This document shows positions 15,107 through 22,017 of a stretch of 22,578 nt of DNA, piece by piece (within the stretch, counting starts at the first letter, position 1; each line of letters opens with the position of its first letter). The position numbers and the translations under genes are program-made. The notes beneath the pieces were generated by a model that saw nothing but the letters and a program-made list of their open reading frames with translations, had not been told where the DNA came from and ran no database searches. Source of the DNA: UBA11164 sp002420085 (GTDB taxonomy: Bacteria; Pseudomonadota; Gammaproteobacteria; Xanthomonadales; Xanthomonadaceae); assembly GCA_031976395.1 (NCBI GenBank), contig DALYLJ010000038.1, forward strand, positions 1 to 22,578, written 5' to 3'.

Positions 15107-16966
15107 TCAGGCACCTGGACGCGCACCGTCCGCTCGATCGGGCTGGCCTGGCGAGCGAACATCGGCCGCCTCCGCATCAACATTCGCACCCGGCATGCGA
15201 TCGGCATCGAACAATCCCACCAGATCACGCAGCGCCTCGTGGGCCGAGGCCACCAGGGCGGCATCGTCGTCGTAGACCAGGTATTGCTCCTGCAGCAACG
15301 CCTCATCGTGGGCCAGGAAGCGCTGCATCCGCTCACGTGCCTGCTCAGGAGCGACACCGAGCGCCTCCAGCACCTGCCGACCCAATTCCAGTGAGGAATG
15401 GAAGGTTTCGCGGACCACGCCATCGACACCGAGGTCCATGAGCTTGAAGGTGTGCTGGCGGTTGCGTGCCCGTGCGTAGATCCTGATGTGTGGAAACAGC
15501 CGCTTGACCATCCGCGCGGTCCGCAGATTGGCCTCCGGATTGTCGGTGGTCAGCACGAAGATCTCGGCGTGCTCGACATGGGCTGCGCGCAGCAGATCCG
15601 GCCGGGCCGGGTCGCCGAAATAGATCTTGTTGCCGAATCGACGCGAAAAATCGACCTGCTCCGGACTGTTCTCCAGTGCCGTGAACGGAATCCGCTGGGC
15701 AGTCAGCATGCGGCCGACGATCTGCCCGACCCGGCCGAAGCCGGCGATGATGACCCTCGGATGGCCGGGACCGATCTGATCGAATTCGCGCGGCGCGACC
15801 CTGGCCGGATGTCGCGCCAACCAATGGCTGACCACGATCAGCAGCATGGGCGTCACCGCCATGCTGACACCGACCACCACCACCAGCAGATCCCGCCAGG
15901 CGGCATCGATCAGCCCGTACTTGAACGATTCGGCAAACACCACGAAACCGAACTCGCCGCCCATCGCCAACAGCACACCGAGCCGCATGGCATCCCCGTT
16001 GTCCAGCCGCGCCAGACGACCGAGACCGTACAGCAGGATCGCCTTGATCCCTAGCAGCAGACCGACCCCGATCGCGATCCGTGCCGGCTCCGAGCCGATC
16101 ACCCCGAGGTCGATGCTCATCCCGACCGCGATGAAGAACAGTCCGAGGAACAGGCCCTTGAACGGCTCGATGTGCGATTCCAACTCGTGTCGATACTCGC
16201 TGTCGGCGAGCAGCATGCCGGCCAGGAAAGCACCCAAGCCCATGCTCAGGCCGACCGTCTCCATCAGCCAGGCGGTGCCGACCACCACCGCCAGTGCCGC
16301 CGCCGAGAACACCTCGACCATCCGCGCCTTGGCCACGGCACGGAACAGGTAGCGCAACACGTAACGACCGCCGAGTATGACCAGACCGATCACCACCACG
16401 GCATTCATGACGGCCTCGATCGGTGGCACGCTGCGGGCAGCGGCCTTGGCCTCACCGAGCAGCGGGATCGCCGCCAGCAACGGGATCGCGATGATGTCCT
16501 GGAACAGCAGGATGCCGAACGTGGCGCGGCCATGATCGCTGGTCAGTTCCCTGCGCTCGGCCAGCAGTTGCAGCCCGACCGCCGTGGACGACAACGCCAG
16601 GCCCATGCCGATGATCGCCACTGCCTTCCAGCCCAACCCGAGCCCGGACAGCAGCAGCGCAATCGCCAGCGCACTCAGCAGCACTTGCAGCGAACCGATC
16701 CCGAAGACCTGACGGCGCATCACCCACAGTCGTCCGGGCGACAACTCCAGCCCGATCACGAACAGCAGCATGACCACCCCGAACTCGGAAATCGCCAGAG
16801 TGTCCTCGACGTCGGCGACCAGCCCGAGCACATGTGGCCCGATCGCGACACCGGCAGCCAGATAGCCGATCACCGCGCTCAGGCCCAGCCGACGGCCAAG
16901 CGGCACCGCGATCACGGCGGCGATCAGAAAGACGACGATGGTTTGCAGCGAATTGCCGTGGTCCAT
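15107..16966 (-). CDS. Monovalent cation:proton antiporter, CPA2 family (KefB/KefC-like)
   Basis: The protein is 619 aa from the ATG at 16966, the first Met before the first membrane helix; the upstream in-frame extension to 17128 would overlap the XRE gene. The N-terminal about 380 residues are a Na+/H+-exchanger domain with about twelve hydrophobic helices. The Kef-type pattern GLELSPGRLWVMR and the ALSSTAVGLQLL motif are present. A TrkA-N/RCK domain follows from about 397 (HPRVIIAGFGRVGQIVG, an NAD-binding Rossmann turn) with IYFGDPARPDLLRAA. It should export K+ in exchange for H+ across the inner membrane, in Kef relatives gated by glutathione adducts. No kefF/kefG ancillary gene is adjacent. 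The leader looks absent: CATAAT stands 6 nt before the ATG. The XRE gene lies 82 bp upstream on the same strand. Confidence 0.92.
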   Translation of the reverse strand: MDHGNSLQTIVVFLIAAVIAVPLGRRLGLSAVIGYLAAGVAIGPHVLGLVADVEDTLAISEFGVVMLLFVIGLELSPGRLWVMRRQVFGIGSLQVLLSALAIALLLSGLGLGWKAVAIIGMGLALSSTAVGLQLLAERRELTSDHGRATFGILLFQDIIAIPLLAAIPLLGEAKAAARSVPPIEAVMNAVVVIGLVILGGRYVLRYLFRAVAKARMVEVFSAAALAVVVGTAWLMETVGLSMGLGAFLAGMLLADSEYRHELESHIEPFKGLFLGLFFIAVGMSIDLGVIGSEPARIAIGVGLLLGIKAILLYGLGRLARLDNGDAMRLGVLLAMGGEFGFVVFAESFKYGLIDAAWRDLLVVVVGVSMAVTPMLLIVVSHWLARHPARVAPREFDQIGPGHPRVIIAGFGRVGQIVGRMLTAQRIPFTALENSPEQVDFSRRFGNKIYFGDPARPDLLRAAHVEHAEIFVLTTDNPEANLRTARMVKRLFPHIRIYARARNRQHTFKLMDLGVDGVVRETFHSSLELGRQVLEALGVAPEQARERMQRFLAHDEALLQEQYLVYDDDAALVASAHEALRDLVGLFDADRMPGANVDAEAADVRSPGQPDRADGARPGA

Positions 16967-16972
16967 CCCGGC

Positions 16973-16978
16973 ATTATG
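16973..16978 (-). promoter_or_regulatory. -10-like element for a leaderless Kef-type mRNA
   Basis: CATAAT, 6 nt (GCCGGG), then the ATG at 16966. It lies inside the 82-bp gap after the XRE gene and would give the antiporter its own transcript. No convincing -35. Inference from spacing. Confidence 0.45.
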
Positions 16979-17048
16979 GCGAAGCCGGATGACGCTTGCC
17001 GACCCGGCGCACTGGCACCACCCGTCTGCGGTGGTCCGTGGCCTGCGG

Positions 17049-17438
17049 TCAGTTGGCCGGAGGCTCCGACCCTTGCTCGGGAAGCAACTGCTCCAGACGT
17101 CGCCGCAAGGCCCGGCGATCCTTTGCACTCAACTGTCGGAATCCGCGCAGCAGGTATTCCTCATCCTCGTCACGGGCATAGTCCTCGTGAATCGGCACCA
17201 GTTCATCGTAGGCGACACTGGCATGCGGGGTCATCGATCCCTGACCATGCGCCAGCCACTCGATACGAACCCCGGTGATGTTGGCAACCGCAAACAGATT
17301 GGCGGATGAAGGCACGTTGCCACGCCCGCGCTCCCAATGACTGACCGCACTGCGATCAATGCCGATCCGAGCCGCAAGTGCGGCCTGACTGAGTCGTGCG
17401 CGGCGTCGGGCAGAGCGGATGCGGTCGGGGAGCGACAT
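17049..17438 (-). CDS. XRE-family helix-turn-helix regulator
   Basis: The protein has 129 aa. An HTH_3/Cro-CI domain spans about residues 3-64; the helix-turn-helix is LSQAALAARIGIDRSAVSHW (16-35), followed by ERGRGNVPSSANLFAVANITGVRIEWL. The C-terminal half is charged (DEDEEY, KDRRALRRRLEQLL) and may be a dimerisation helix; there is no peptidase or ligand domain. The layout resembles short phage-type or housekeeping repressors. It sits directly upstream of the Kef-type antiporter on the same strand, so it may control that gene and itself. It has no Shine-Dalgarno, and TAGACT lies 6 nt before the ATG. GTGA-type motifs occur just upstream. Confidence 0.9.
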   Translation of the reverse strand: MSLPDRIRSARRRARLSQAALAARIGIDRSAVSHWERGRGNVPSSANLFAVANITGVRIEWLAHGQGSMTPHASVAYDELVPIHEDYARDEDEEYLLRGFRQLSAKDRRALRRRLEQLLPEQGSEPPAN

Positions 17439-17444
17439 CCGGCA

Positions 17445-17450
17445 AGTCTA
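17445..17450 (-). promoter_or_regulatory. -10-like element for a leaderless XRE mRNA
   Basis: TAGACT, 6 nt (TGCCGG), then the ATG at 17438. No -35 resembling TTGACA at 16-18 bp. It is the fourth gene in the window with this exact spacing. Confidence 0.45.
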
Positions 17451-17472
17451 GCCAGCGATCCAGGCAGCAGCC

Positions 17473-17520
17473 TGTGACTCCAGTGAGCCACAATCGCCAA
17501 TTTAGGTGAGCCCGACTCAC
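17473..17520. promoter_or_regulatory. Cluster of GTGAG/CTCAC motifs upstream of the XRE gene
   Basis: GTGACT (from 17474), GTGAGCC (from 17483), GTGAGCCC (from 17506) and the inverted copy CTCAC (17516-17520) form a small cluster. The last two make a perfect dyad GTGAG-5 nt-CTCAC (17506-17520). It lies 35-82 bp before the XRE start, just upstream of its presumed promoter, which suits an operator for XRE autoregulation. No binding data; inference. Confidence 0.35.
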
Positions 17521-17817
17521 GACATTACTTGCTTGCGTTGGCAACATCATACCCAAGCCGGAACGGACACCGGCCGGCCGGGTCGGGAAGACCCGCGCCG
17601 ACCCAAGGCTAGCGAACTGGGAAGACAGGGACACGGGGTGGAGGTTCAAGGGGAAATGGGGAGTCCGCCACACCAACACGCTCAGCGGGCAGGGACAGGC
17701 CCAGGCAAGGACGAACCCGATGCCGGTGGCATCGCGTAGCAAACGGATGTGGAGCAAAGGGAGTTTTCAACGCACGGAAGGCAATGGTCATGGATGATTC
17801 AAGGACGACTCAAGGAT

Positions 17818-17962
17818 GACAGGGGTCGGGTAGACACGGAGTCGGGTCCAGCGAAGGAAGAGCGCATGGGCGTGGAAGAGGAATCCATGCGCTCGCCGGA
17901 GTGTAGCCGCAGGCAAGGCCGCGCCGCACCATTCGGAGCTGGACCCGACCCCTATTTTTGTC
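17818..17962. repeat. 145-bp structured inverted-repeat element (MITE- or REP-like)
   Basis: The left end AGGGGTCGGGT (17821-17831) is the exact reverse complement of the right end ACCCGACCCCT (17943-17953), flanked by GACA and TGTC. A second left copy, GTCGGGTCCAGC (17841-17852), pairs perfectly with GCTGGACCCGAC (17938-17949), so the right arm can choose between two partners. Inside, GAGCGCATGG (17860-17869) pairs with CCATGCGCTC (17885-17894) as a 10-bp hairpin. The right end has a T5 run. There is no ORF and no transposase in the window. This is the architecture of a non-autonomous mobile palindrome, or of a REP element moved by a RAYT enzyme. Mobility is inferred, not shown. Confidence 0.6.
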
Positions 17963-18036
17963 CAGCAGGCGACCACCGCTCGCCGAACCACACCGTCCGG
18001 CCACCGTCCGTCGACCCTCGTACCCAGCCGATCACA

Positions 18037-18072
18037 CGCAGTCAGCAGCAGCGGGCCGCAGCACCGACTGCG
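18037..18072 (-). other. Stem-loop at the end of the acyl-CoA synthetase gene
   Basis: CGCAGTC (18037-18043) pairs with GACTGCG (18066-18072), beginning 2 nt after the stop codon at 18074. The loop is 22 nt and can fold further through its GC-rich repeats. No T-tract follows on the minus strand, so it is at most a Rho-assisted or mRNA-stabilising structure. Confidence 0.3.
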
Positions 18073-18073
18073 A

Positions 18074-19711
18074 TCATGCGGCCGGCACCCGCACGACCCG
18101 ATCCTGACGTGCCTCGACCAGACTGCGGTAGCGGGCTTCGATGATGTCGCGACGGATCTTCAGGGTCGGTGTCAGCAGATCGTTGTCCACGGTCCAGCGC
18201 TCGTCGATCACGATCGCCCCCCCGATCCGCTCGTGTGGCTCCAATTGCCGGTTGACCGCATCAAGCGTCTCGCCCAGTCGGATGCGCAGAGTGTCGTCAT
18301 CGATGCCGATGTGCTCGGCGAGTTGGATCAGGGCAACCGGCTGATCGAGCCGCTCGCCGACCACGCACGCCTGCTCGATGAGTTCATTGCGGGCCAGCAG
18401 GCTCTCCAGGGGCACCGGCGCGACATACTTGCCCTTGCTGGTCTTGAACACGTCCTTGACCCGCCCGGTGATCGCGACCCAACCGTCCGGATCGATGAAT
18501 GCGCGGTCACCGGTTCGGAAGAACCCATCGACGAAGCTGCGTTCGCTCAGCTCCGGCTCCCGGTAATAGCCCTGCATCAGGGACGGCGAGCGGATCAGCA
18601 ATTCGTCGTTGTCGCCGGTCTTCAGTTCCACCTGGGGCAACGCCTTGCCGATGCAGCCGAAACGCGGCATCCCCTGACGCCCGAGTTGGGTGCCGTAGGC
18701 GAAGGTCTCGGTCATGCCCCAACCCTCGCGGATGGTCACACCGACCCGATGCCACCATTCCAGCAGCACCGGCGCGATCGGCGCCGAACCGCTGGCAAAC
18801 CAGGTCGCACGATCGATGCCCAGACCGCGCTTGATCTTGCGACGAATCAACCCGGCCACCAGAGGGATGCGCAGCAAGCGGTCCAGGCGCTCGGGCGGGA
18901 GCCTGTCGAGCACGCCGAGTTGGAACTTCTTCCACAACCGCGGCACCGACCCGAACAGAGTCGGTCGGGCATGCAGCAGGTCGGCGGCGAAGGTGTCGAG
19001 ACTCTCGACGAAATACAGGGTCGCCTCGGAATGGAAGCTGGTCGCCTCGACATAGGCCCGCTCGGTGCAATGCGAGAGCGGCAGGTAGGACAGCACGCGA
19101 TCGCCGGTACGGATGTCGAGGGCCTTGGCCAGGGCCGATCCGACGAACGCGAAGTTGCGATAGCTGTGCATCGCACCCTTGGGCTCGCCCGTCGAACCCG
19201 AGGTGTAGAGCAGGGTCGCCAGATCGTCTTCACTGGCCGGATGGGGCTGGAAGCCGTCGGCAGATTCGCTGATCAGGGCATCCCACCGGTACGTGCCGGT
19301 CGCGCCGGGATAGGGCATCGCCACGGTGACGACCTCCTCCGGGATACCCTTGCGCTGACTCTCGGGGTGTTCCAGCTTGCCGATGAAACAGGCTTTGGCG
19401 CCGCTGTGCCGGAGAATCTGCTCGATGGTGCGGGCACTGGCGGTCGGGTAGACCGGCACACTGACCAGGCCGGACAGGATCATCGCCATGTCGGCGATCA
19501 CCCAGTGCGCGCAGTTCTTCGACACCAGTCCGACCCGATCGCCCGGACGCAATCCGAGCCGATGCAGCGCAACGGCGACCCGCTCGGCTTCGGCCACGGC
19601 CTCGGCCCAGGTCCACTGATGCCAGCGACGGTCGATCGGCTGGCAAAGATAGACCCGATCCGGCGTTTGCCGAGCACGATCGATAAGTTGCTGTTGCAGT
19701 GCGGCCAGCAT
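18074..19711 (-). CDS. Long-chain fatty acyl-CoA synthetase (AMP-binding)
   Basis: The protein has 545 aa. Adenylate-forming motifs appear in order: A3 YTSGSTGEPKG (169-179), A5 GWGMTE, A7 FRTGDRAF, A8 TGRVKDVFKTSKGKYVAP and the C-terminal LTPTLKIRR with the presumed catalytic lysine of A10. It activates a fatty acid with ATP and joins it to CoA. The overall layout (short N-terminus, SHCTERAYVEA and SVPRLWKKF blocks) follows the FadD15/long-chain (ACSL-like) branch. It is probably a peripheral membrane enzyme. The start at 19711 has a strong purine run, AGGGGGG, 5 nt upstream. A TTGACC/TACGCT promoter pair precedes it. It shares strand with the TonB-dependent receptor 166 bp upstream but probably has its own promoter. 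Confidence 0.93.
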   Translation of the reverse strand: MLAALQQQLIDRARQTPDRVYLCQPIDRRWHQWTWAEAVAEAERVAVALHRLGLRPGDRVGLVSKNCAHWVIADMAMILSGLVSVPVYPTASARTIEQILRHSGAKACFIGKLEHPESQRKGIPEEVVTVAMPYPGATGTYRWDALISESADGFQPHPASEDDLATLLYTSGSTGEPKGAMHSYRNFAFVGSALAKALDIRTGDRVLSYLPLSHCTERAYVEATSFHSEATLYFVESLDTFAADLLHARPTLFGSVPRLWKKFQLGVLDRLPPERLDRLLRIPLVAGLIRRKIKRGLGIDRATWFASGSAPIAPVLLEWWHRVGVTIREGWGMTETFAYGTQLGRQGMPRFGCIGKALPQVELKTGDNDELLIRSPSLMQGYYREPELSERSFVDGFFRTGDRAFIDPDGWVAITGRVKDVFKTSKGKYVAPVPLESLLARNELIEQACVVGERLDQPVALIQLAEHIGIDDDTLRIRLGETLDAVNRQLEPHERIGGAIVIDERWTVDNDLLTPTLKIRRDIIEARYRSLVEARQDRVVRVPAA

Positions 19712-19762
19712 GATTCCCCCCTGATTCGGTCACGGCGCCACGAGCGGGCACCTGTGACTGGC

Positions 19763-19790
19763 AGCGTACACGGCGGCGCCACCAGGTCAA
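19763..19790 (-). promoter_or_regulatory. Candidate sigma-70 promoter of the acyl-CoA synthetase
   Basis: TTGACC (19785-19790), a 16-bp spacer and TACGCT (19763-19768) on the minus strand, with a predicted start near 19756 and a leader of about 44 nt containing the Shine-Dalgarno. The -35 is good (5 of 6); the -10 is weak. Confidence 0.4.
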
Positions 19791-19877
19791 GCGCATCGTG
19801 CGTTCGGTCGCCACCGGCCATCGAGGCGCGCCGTCCCCGAGCACAGCCGGTGCCAAATCGACCATGTCAGGCAATCA

Positions 19878-21914
19878 TCAGCGCGACCACGACACGCCGA
19901 TGTGAAGCTCACGACCGGCACCTGGAAAATAGCGGAACTCGCCGAACGCAAGATCGGCCCGCTCGGCGAATCGGCGATCGCCCAGATTGGCCAGACGTGC
20001 GGTCAGCCGCACGCGCTCCGACAGTGGCCGCGCCCAGCGCAGATCGAGCAGATCGTGGCCGCCGTAGCGTTCGGTGTTGCCGGCATCCAGGAAATAACCG
20101 CCCTGGTGGCGCCACTCCAACTCGAACCGACCCAGGGTGAGACTGTCCAGGCCGATCCGCGTGCCGGCCAGCCAGCGCGGTGCCGTGTCGATCGGGTTGC
20201 CGGCGATGATCGTCTCGCCACCGGCCACCGCACGATCGAAGCGGTAGCGCTGATCCGAATACGCCGCATTGCCTTCCAGCCAGAGGCCGGCTGGTCCCTG
20301 CCAGCGGACGCTCGCCTCGATGCCGCGATGGCGGGTGCGGCCGTCACTGATGTTGAAGCCCTGGGCATCGCGCAGAATCACATTGCGCTTGCGGTAATCG
20401 TAGGCATGCAGTTCGAGGGCGAGCCGATCGTCGCGATAGGCGAGCCCGAGTTCCGGGCCGGTCAGGGTTTCCGGGCGGAGATCGGCAACTGCCTGGCCGC
20501 GCTGGAGCCGGTACAGTTCGCCCGCCTGCGGAAAACGGAAGCCACGGGCGAATCGGGCGCTGACCGTCCAGCGCTCGTCGAGCCCATGGTGCAGCCCGAA
20601 CTGTGCCGAGGCGTGGTCGAAGCGATCCCGGCGATCGGCCGGGCGATTGAACAGACACCCACCGAACCCACAGGCGGTGCCGTCTTCACGCAGGTTGCCG
20701 TCGCCAGCGCGATTGTCGTAGGCCAGCCGCAGGCGCTCGTAGCGTGCGCCGGCCAGCAGCCGGGTGTTCACGCCCACCGTCCGCTCCAGCTCGGCGAAAC
20801 CGGCCAGCATCCGGGTAGTGACCCGATAGTCGTAATGCCGACCCGCTGGGCGAACGGCATTCTGGAATGGGCTGGCATCGGTCAGCGGCTGCGCCTGGAC
20901 TTCCAGCAGGTCTCCCCGAGCATGCTCGACATCGAAGCCGGCCTGCCCGCGCCAGCGACCCTCGAACCGCCACATCAGTTGACTGCCGGCACTGCGGCTG
21001 TCGTTTTCCTCCAGCGGCTTACCAGGCGTGAAATGCTGGAGGAAGCGCATCGCATCATGACGGGCATACGGCACCCACTCCAGCCAGCCACCGACCAGCG
21101 GCCACGACCAGCGCCCCTGCACCCGGAGCGCGAACGCATCGCGGAAGGCTTCCGGGTTCTGGTTGTCGAACCGGCGTCGATCACGGAAGGCATCGCGGCC
21201 GGTGATGAAGCCGGCGGTCTCCTGATTGAGGTTGCTGGCACTCAGCAGGACGCTCGGGCTGCCCGACCAGGTGGGCACCGCCCATTGCAGGCTCAGCTTC
21301 TGCTGGTCGTAGCCTTCACCATCGCGGAAACTGCCGGTGCTGACGCCATAGCCATCCAGGCGCCAGGCATGATCGCGATCGACATCGGCCAGGGTTCCAC
21401 TGATCCGTCGGAAACCGTGCGGACCGGCGGTCACGGTCACAGCCCGATGCGGTGCTTCGCCCGGTCGGCGCGGGGTCGTCGCGATCGCGCCGTGCAGGGC
21501 ATTGGAACCGAGCACCACCGCGCCCGGTCCGCGCAGCACCTCGATCGATCCAGCCATTTCGGTTGCCGCCTCGAACAGGTTGTTGACGTTGCAGAATGCG
21601 GTCGGCCGGATCGGCACACCGTCCTCAAGGATCGCAAATGCTCCGCAGGCACCCGGCCCGGTCAGCACCGGTGAGCGGATCGCGGTCAGCAACTCCTGAC
21701 CACTGCCGCGACTGATCCAGACACCGGGAACCCGGCCGAACAGTTCGTTCGGATGGATCGCCGCGACCACATCGATCTGCGCTGCATCGATCACCGCGAC
21801 CGCTTCCGGGCGGGCCTCGACAGCATGGCGCGCCGTAACGGTCACCCGATCCAGTTCGGTCGCCGTCAACAGGCCGAGCACCAGCATAGCCATCGTCATC
21901 ACTGCATCCGCCAC
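19878..21914 (-). CDS. TonB-dependent outer-membrane receptor
   Basis: The protein is 678 aa from a GTG at 21914; ATG codons at 21899, 21893 and 21887 are equally possible and an in-frame stop closes the frame just above. A short hydrophobic leader (MTMAMLVLGLLTA) without basic residues is followed at once by a TonB-box-like LDRVTVTA. The plug domain (about 35-165) contains ELFGRVPGVWISRGSGQE, GACGAFAILEDGVPI, AFCNVNNLFE and IEVLRGPGAVVLGSNALHG. The rest is a beta-barrel ending in GVSWSR, with ARGFRFPQAGELYRLQ and a terminal AERADLAFGEFRYFPGAGRE region. It imports an unknown ligand across the outer membrane with TonB/ExbBD energy. It lies 103 bp downstream of the halogenase gene on the same strand, so the two may be co-expressed. 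Confidence 0.92.
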   Translation of the reverse strand: MADAVMTMAMLVLGLLTATELDRVTVTARHAVEARPEAVAVIDAAQIDVVAAIHPNELFGRVPGVWISRGSGQELLTAIRSPVLTGPGACGAFAILEDGVPIRPTAFCNVNNLFEAATEMAGSIEVLRGPGAVVLGSNALHGAIATTPRRPGEAPHRAVTVTAGPHGFRRISGTLADVDRDHAWRLDGYGVSTGSFRDGEGYDQQKLSLQWAVPTWSGSPSVLLSASNLNQETAGFITGRDAFRDRRRFDNQNPEAFRDAFALRVQGRWSWPLVGGWLEWVPYARHDAMRFLQHFTPGKPLEENDSRSAGSQLMWRFEGRWRGQAGFDVEHARGDLLEVQAQPLTDASPFQNAVRPAGRHYDYRVTTRMLAGFAELERTVGVNTRLLAGARYERLRLAYDNRAGDGNLREDGTACGFGGCLFNRPADRRDRFDHASAQFGLHHGLDERWTVSARFARGFRFPQAGELYRLQRGQAVADLRPETLTGPELGLAYRDDRLALELHAYDYRKRNVILRDAQGFNISDGRTRHRGIEASVRWQGPAGLWLEGNAAYSDQRYRFDRAVAGGETIIAGNPIDTAPRWLAGTRIGLDSLTLGRFELEWRHQGGYFLDAGNTERYGGHDLLDLRWARPLSERVRLTARLANLGDRRFAERADLAFGEFRYFPGAGRELHIGVSWSR

Positions 21915-21948
21915 CCACCACGATCAGGACGGCCACGATAGCCGATCC

Positions 21949-21975
21949 GCTGCCGGCAGCGAAGCCGCTCGCTGC
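21949..21975. other. Overlapping palindromes between the halogenase and the receptor
   Basis: GCTGCCGGCAGC (21949-21960) is a perfect 12-bp palindrome. It overlaps a 7-bp stem, GCAGCGA (21956-21962) with TCGCTGC (21969-21975), around a 6-nt loop. The two structures exclude each other. They lie 35-61 bp before the receptor start. Possible operator, mRNA processing site or attenuator; no T-tract. Confidence 0.3.
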
Positions 21976-22017
21976 ACGTGCCGTGTCCGGTGAGGCTGTG
22001 CCGACCGGTCAGTGGTG

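Larger units (their letters stand above)
17439..18073. other. Gene-free stretch between the XRE regulator and the acyl-CoA synthetase
   Basis: About 635 bp without a credible gene. The short ORFs on both strands have no recognisable domain, poor starts and biased translations. The stretch holds, in order, the XRE promoter and GTGAG cluster; a GGGTCGG/CCGACCC dyad (17580-17586 with 17598-17604); a purine-rich tract on the plus strand (about 17605-17660, many GGGA/GGGG runs); an 11-bp near-perfect tandem pair TCAAGGAYGAC (17799-17820); and the structured element at 17818-17962. No tRNA-like cloverleaf was seen. Confidence 0.7.

Noticed and set aside
17506..17757. Small ORFs on both strands in the gene-free stretch after the XRE gene
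   Set aside because: No Shine-Dalgarno, no recognisable domain, and amino-acid composition unlike the real proteins of the window.
18233..21674. Long plus-strand frames (635 and 590 aa) opposite the acyl-CoA synthetase and the TonB-dependent receptor
   Set aside because: Antisense shadows of well-supported genes; no family motif and no plausible start context.
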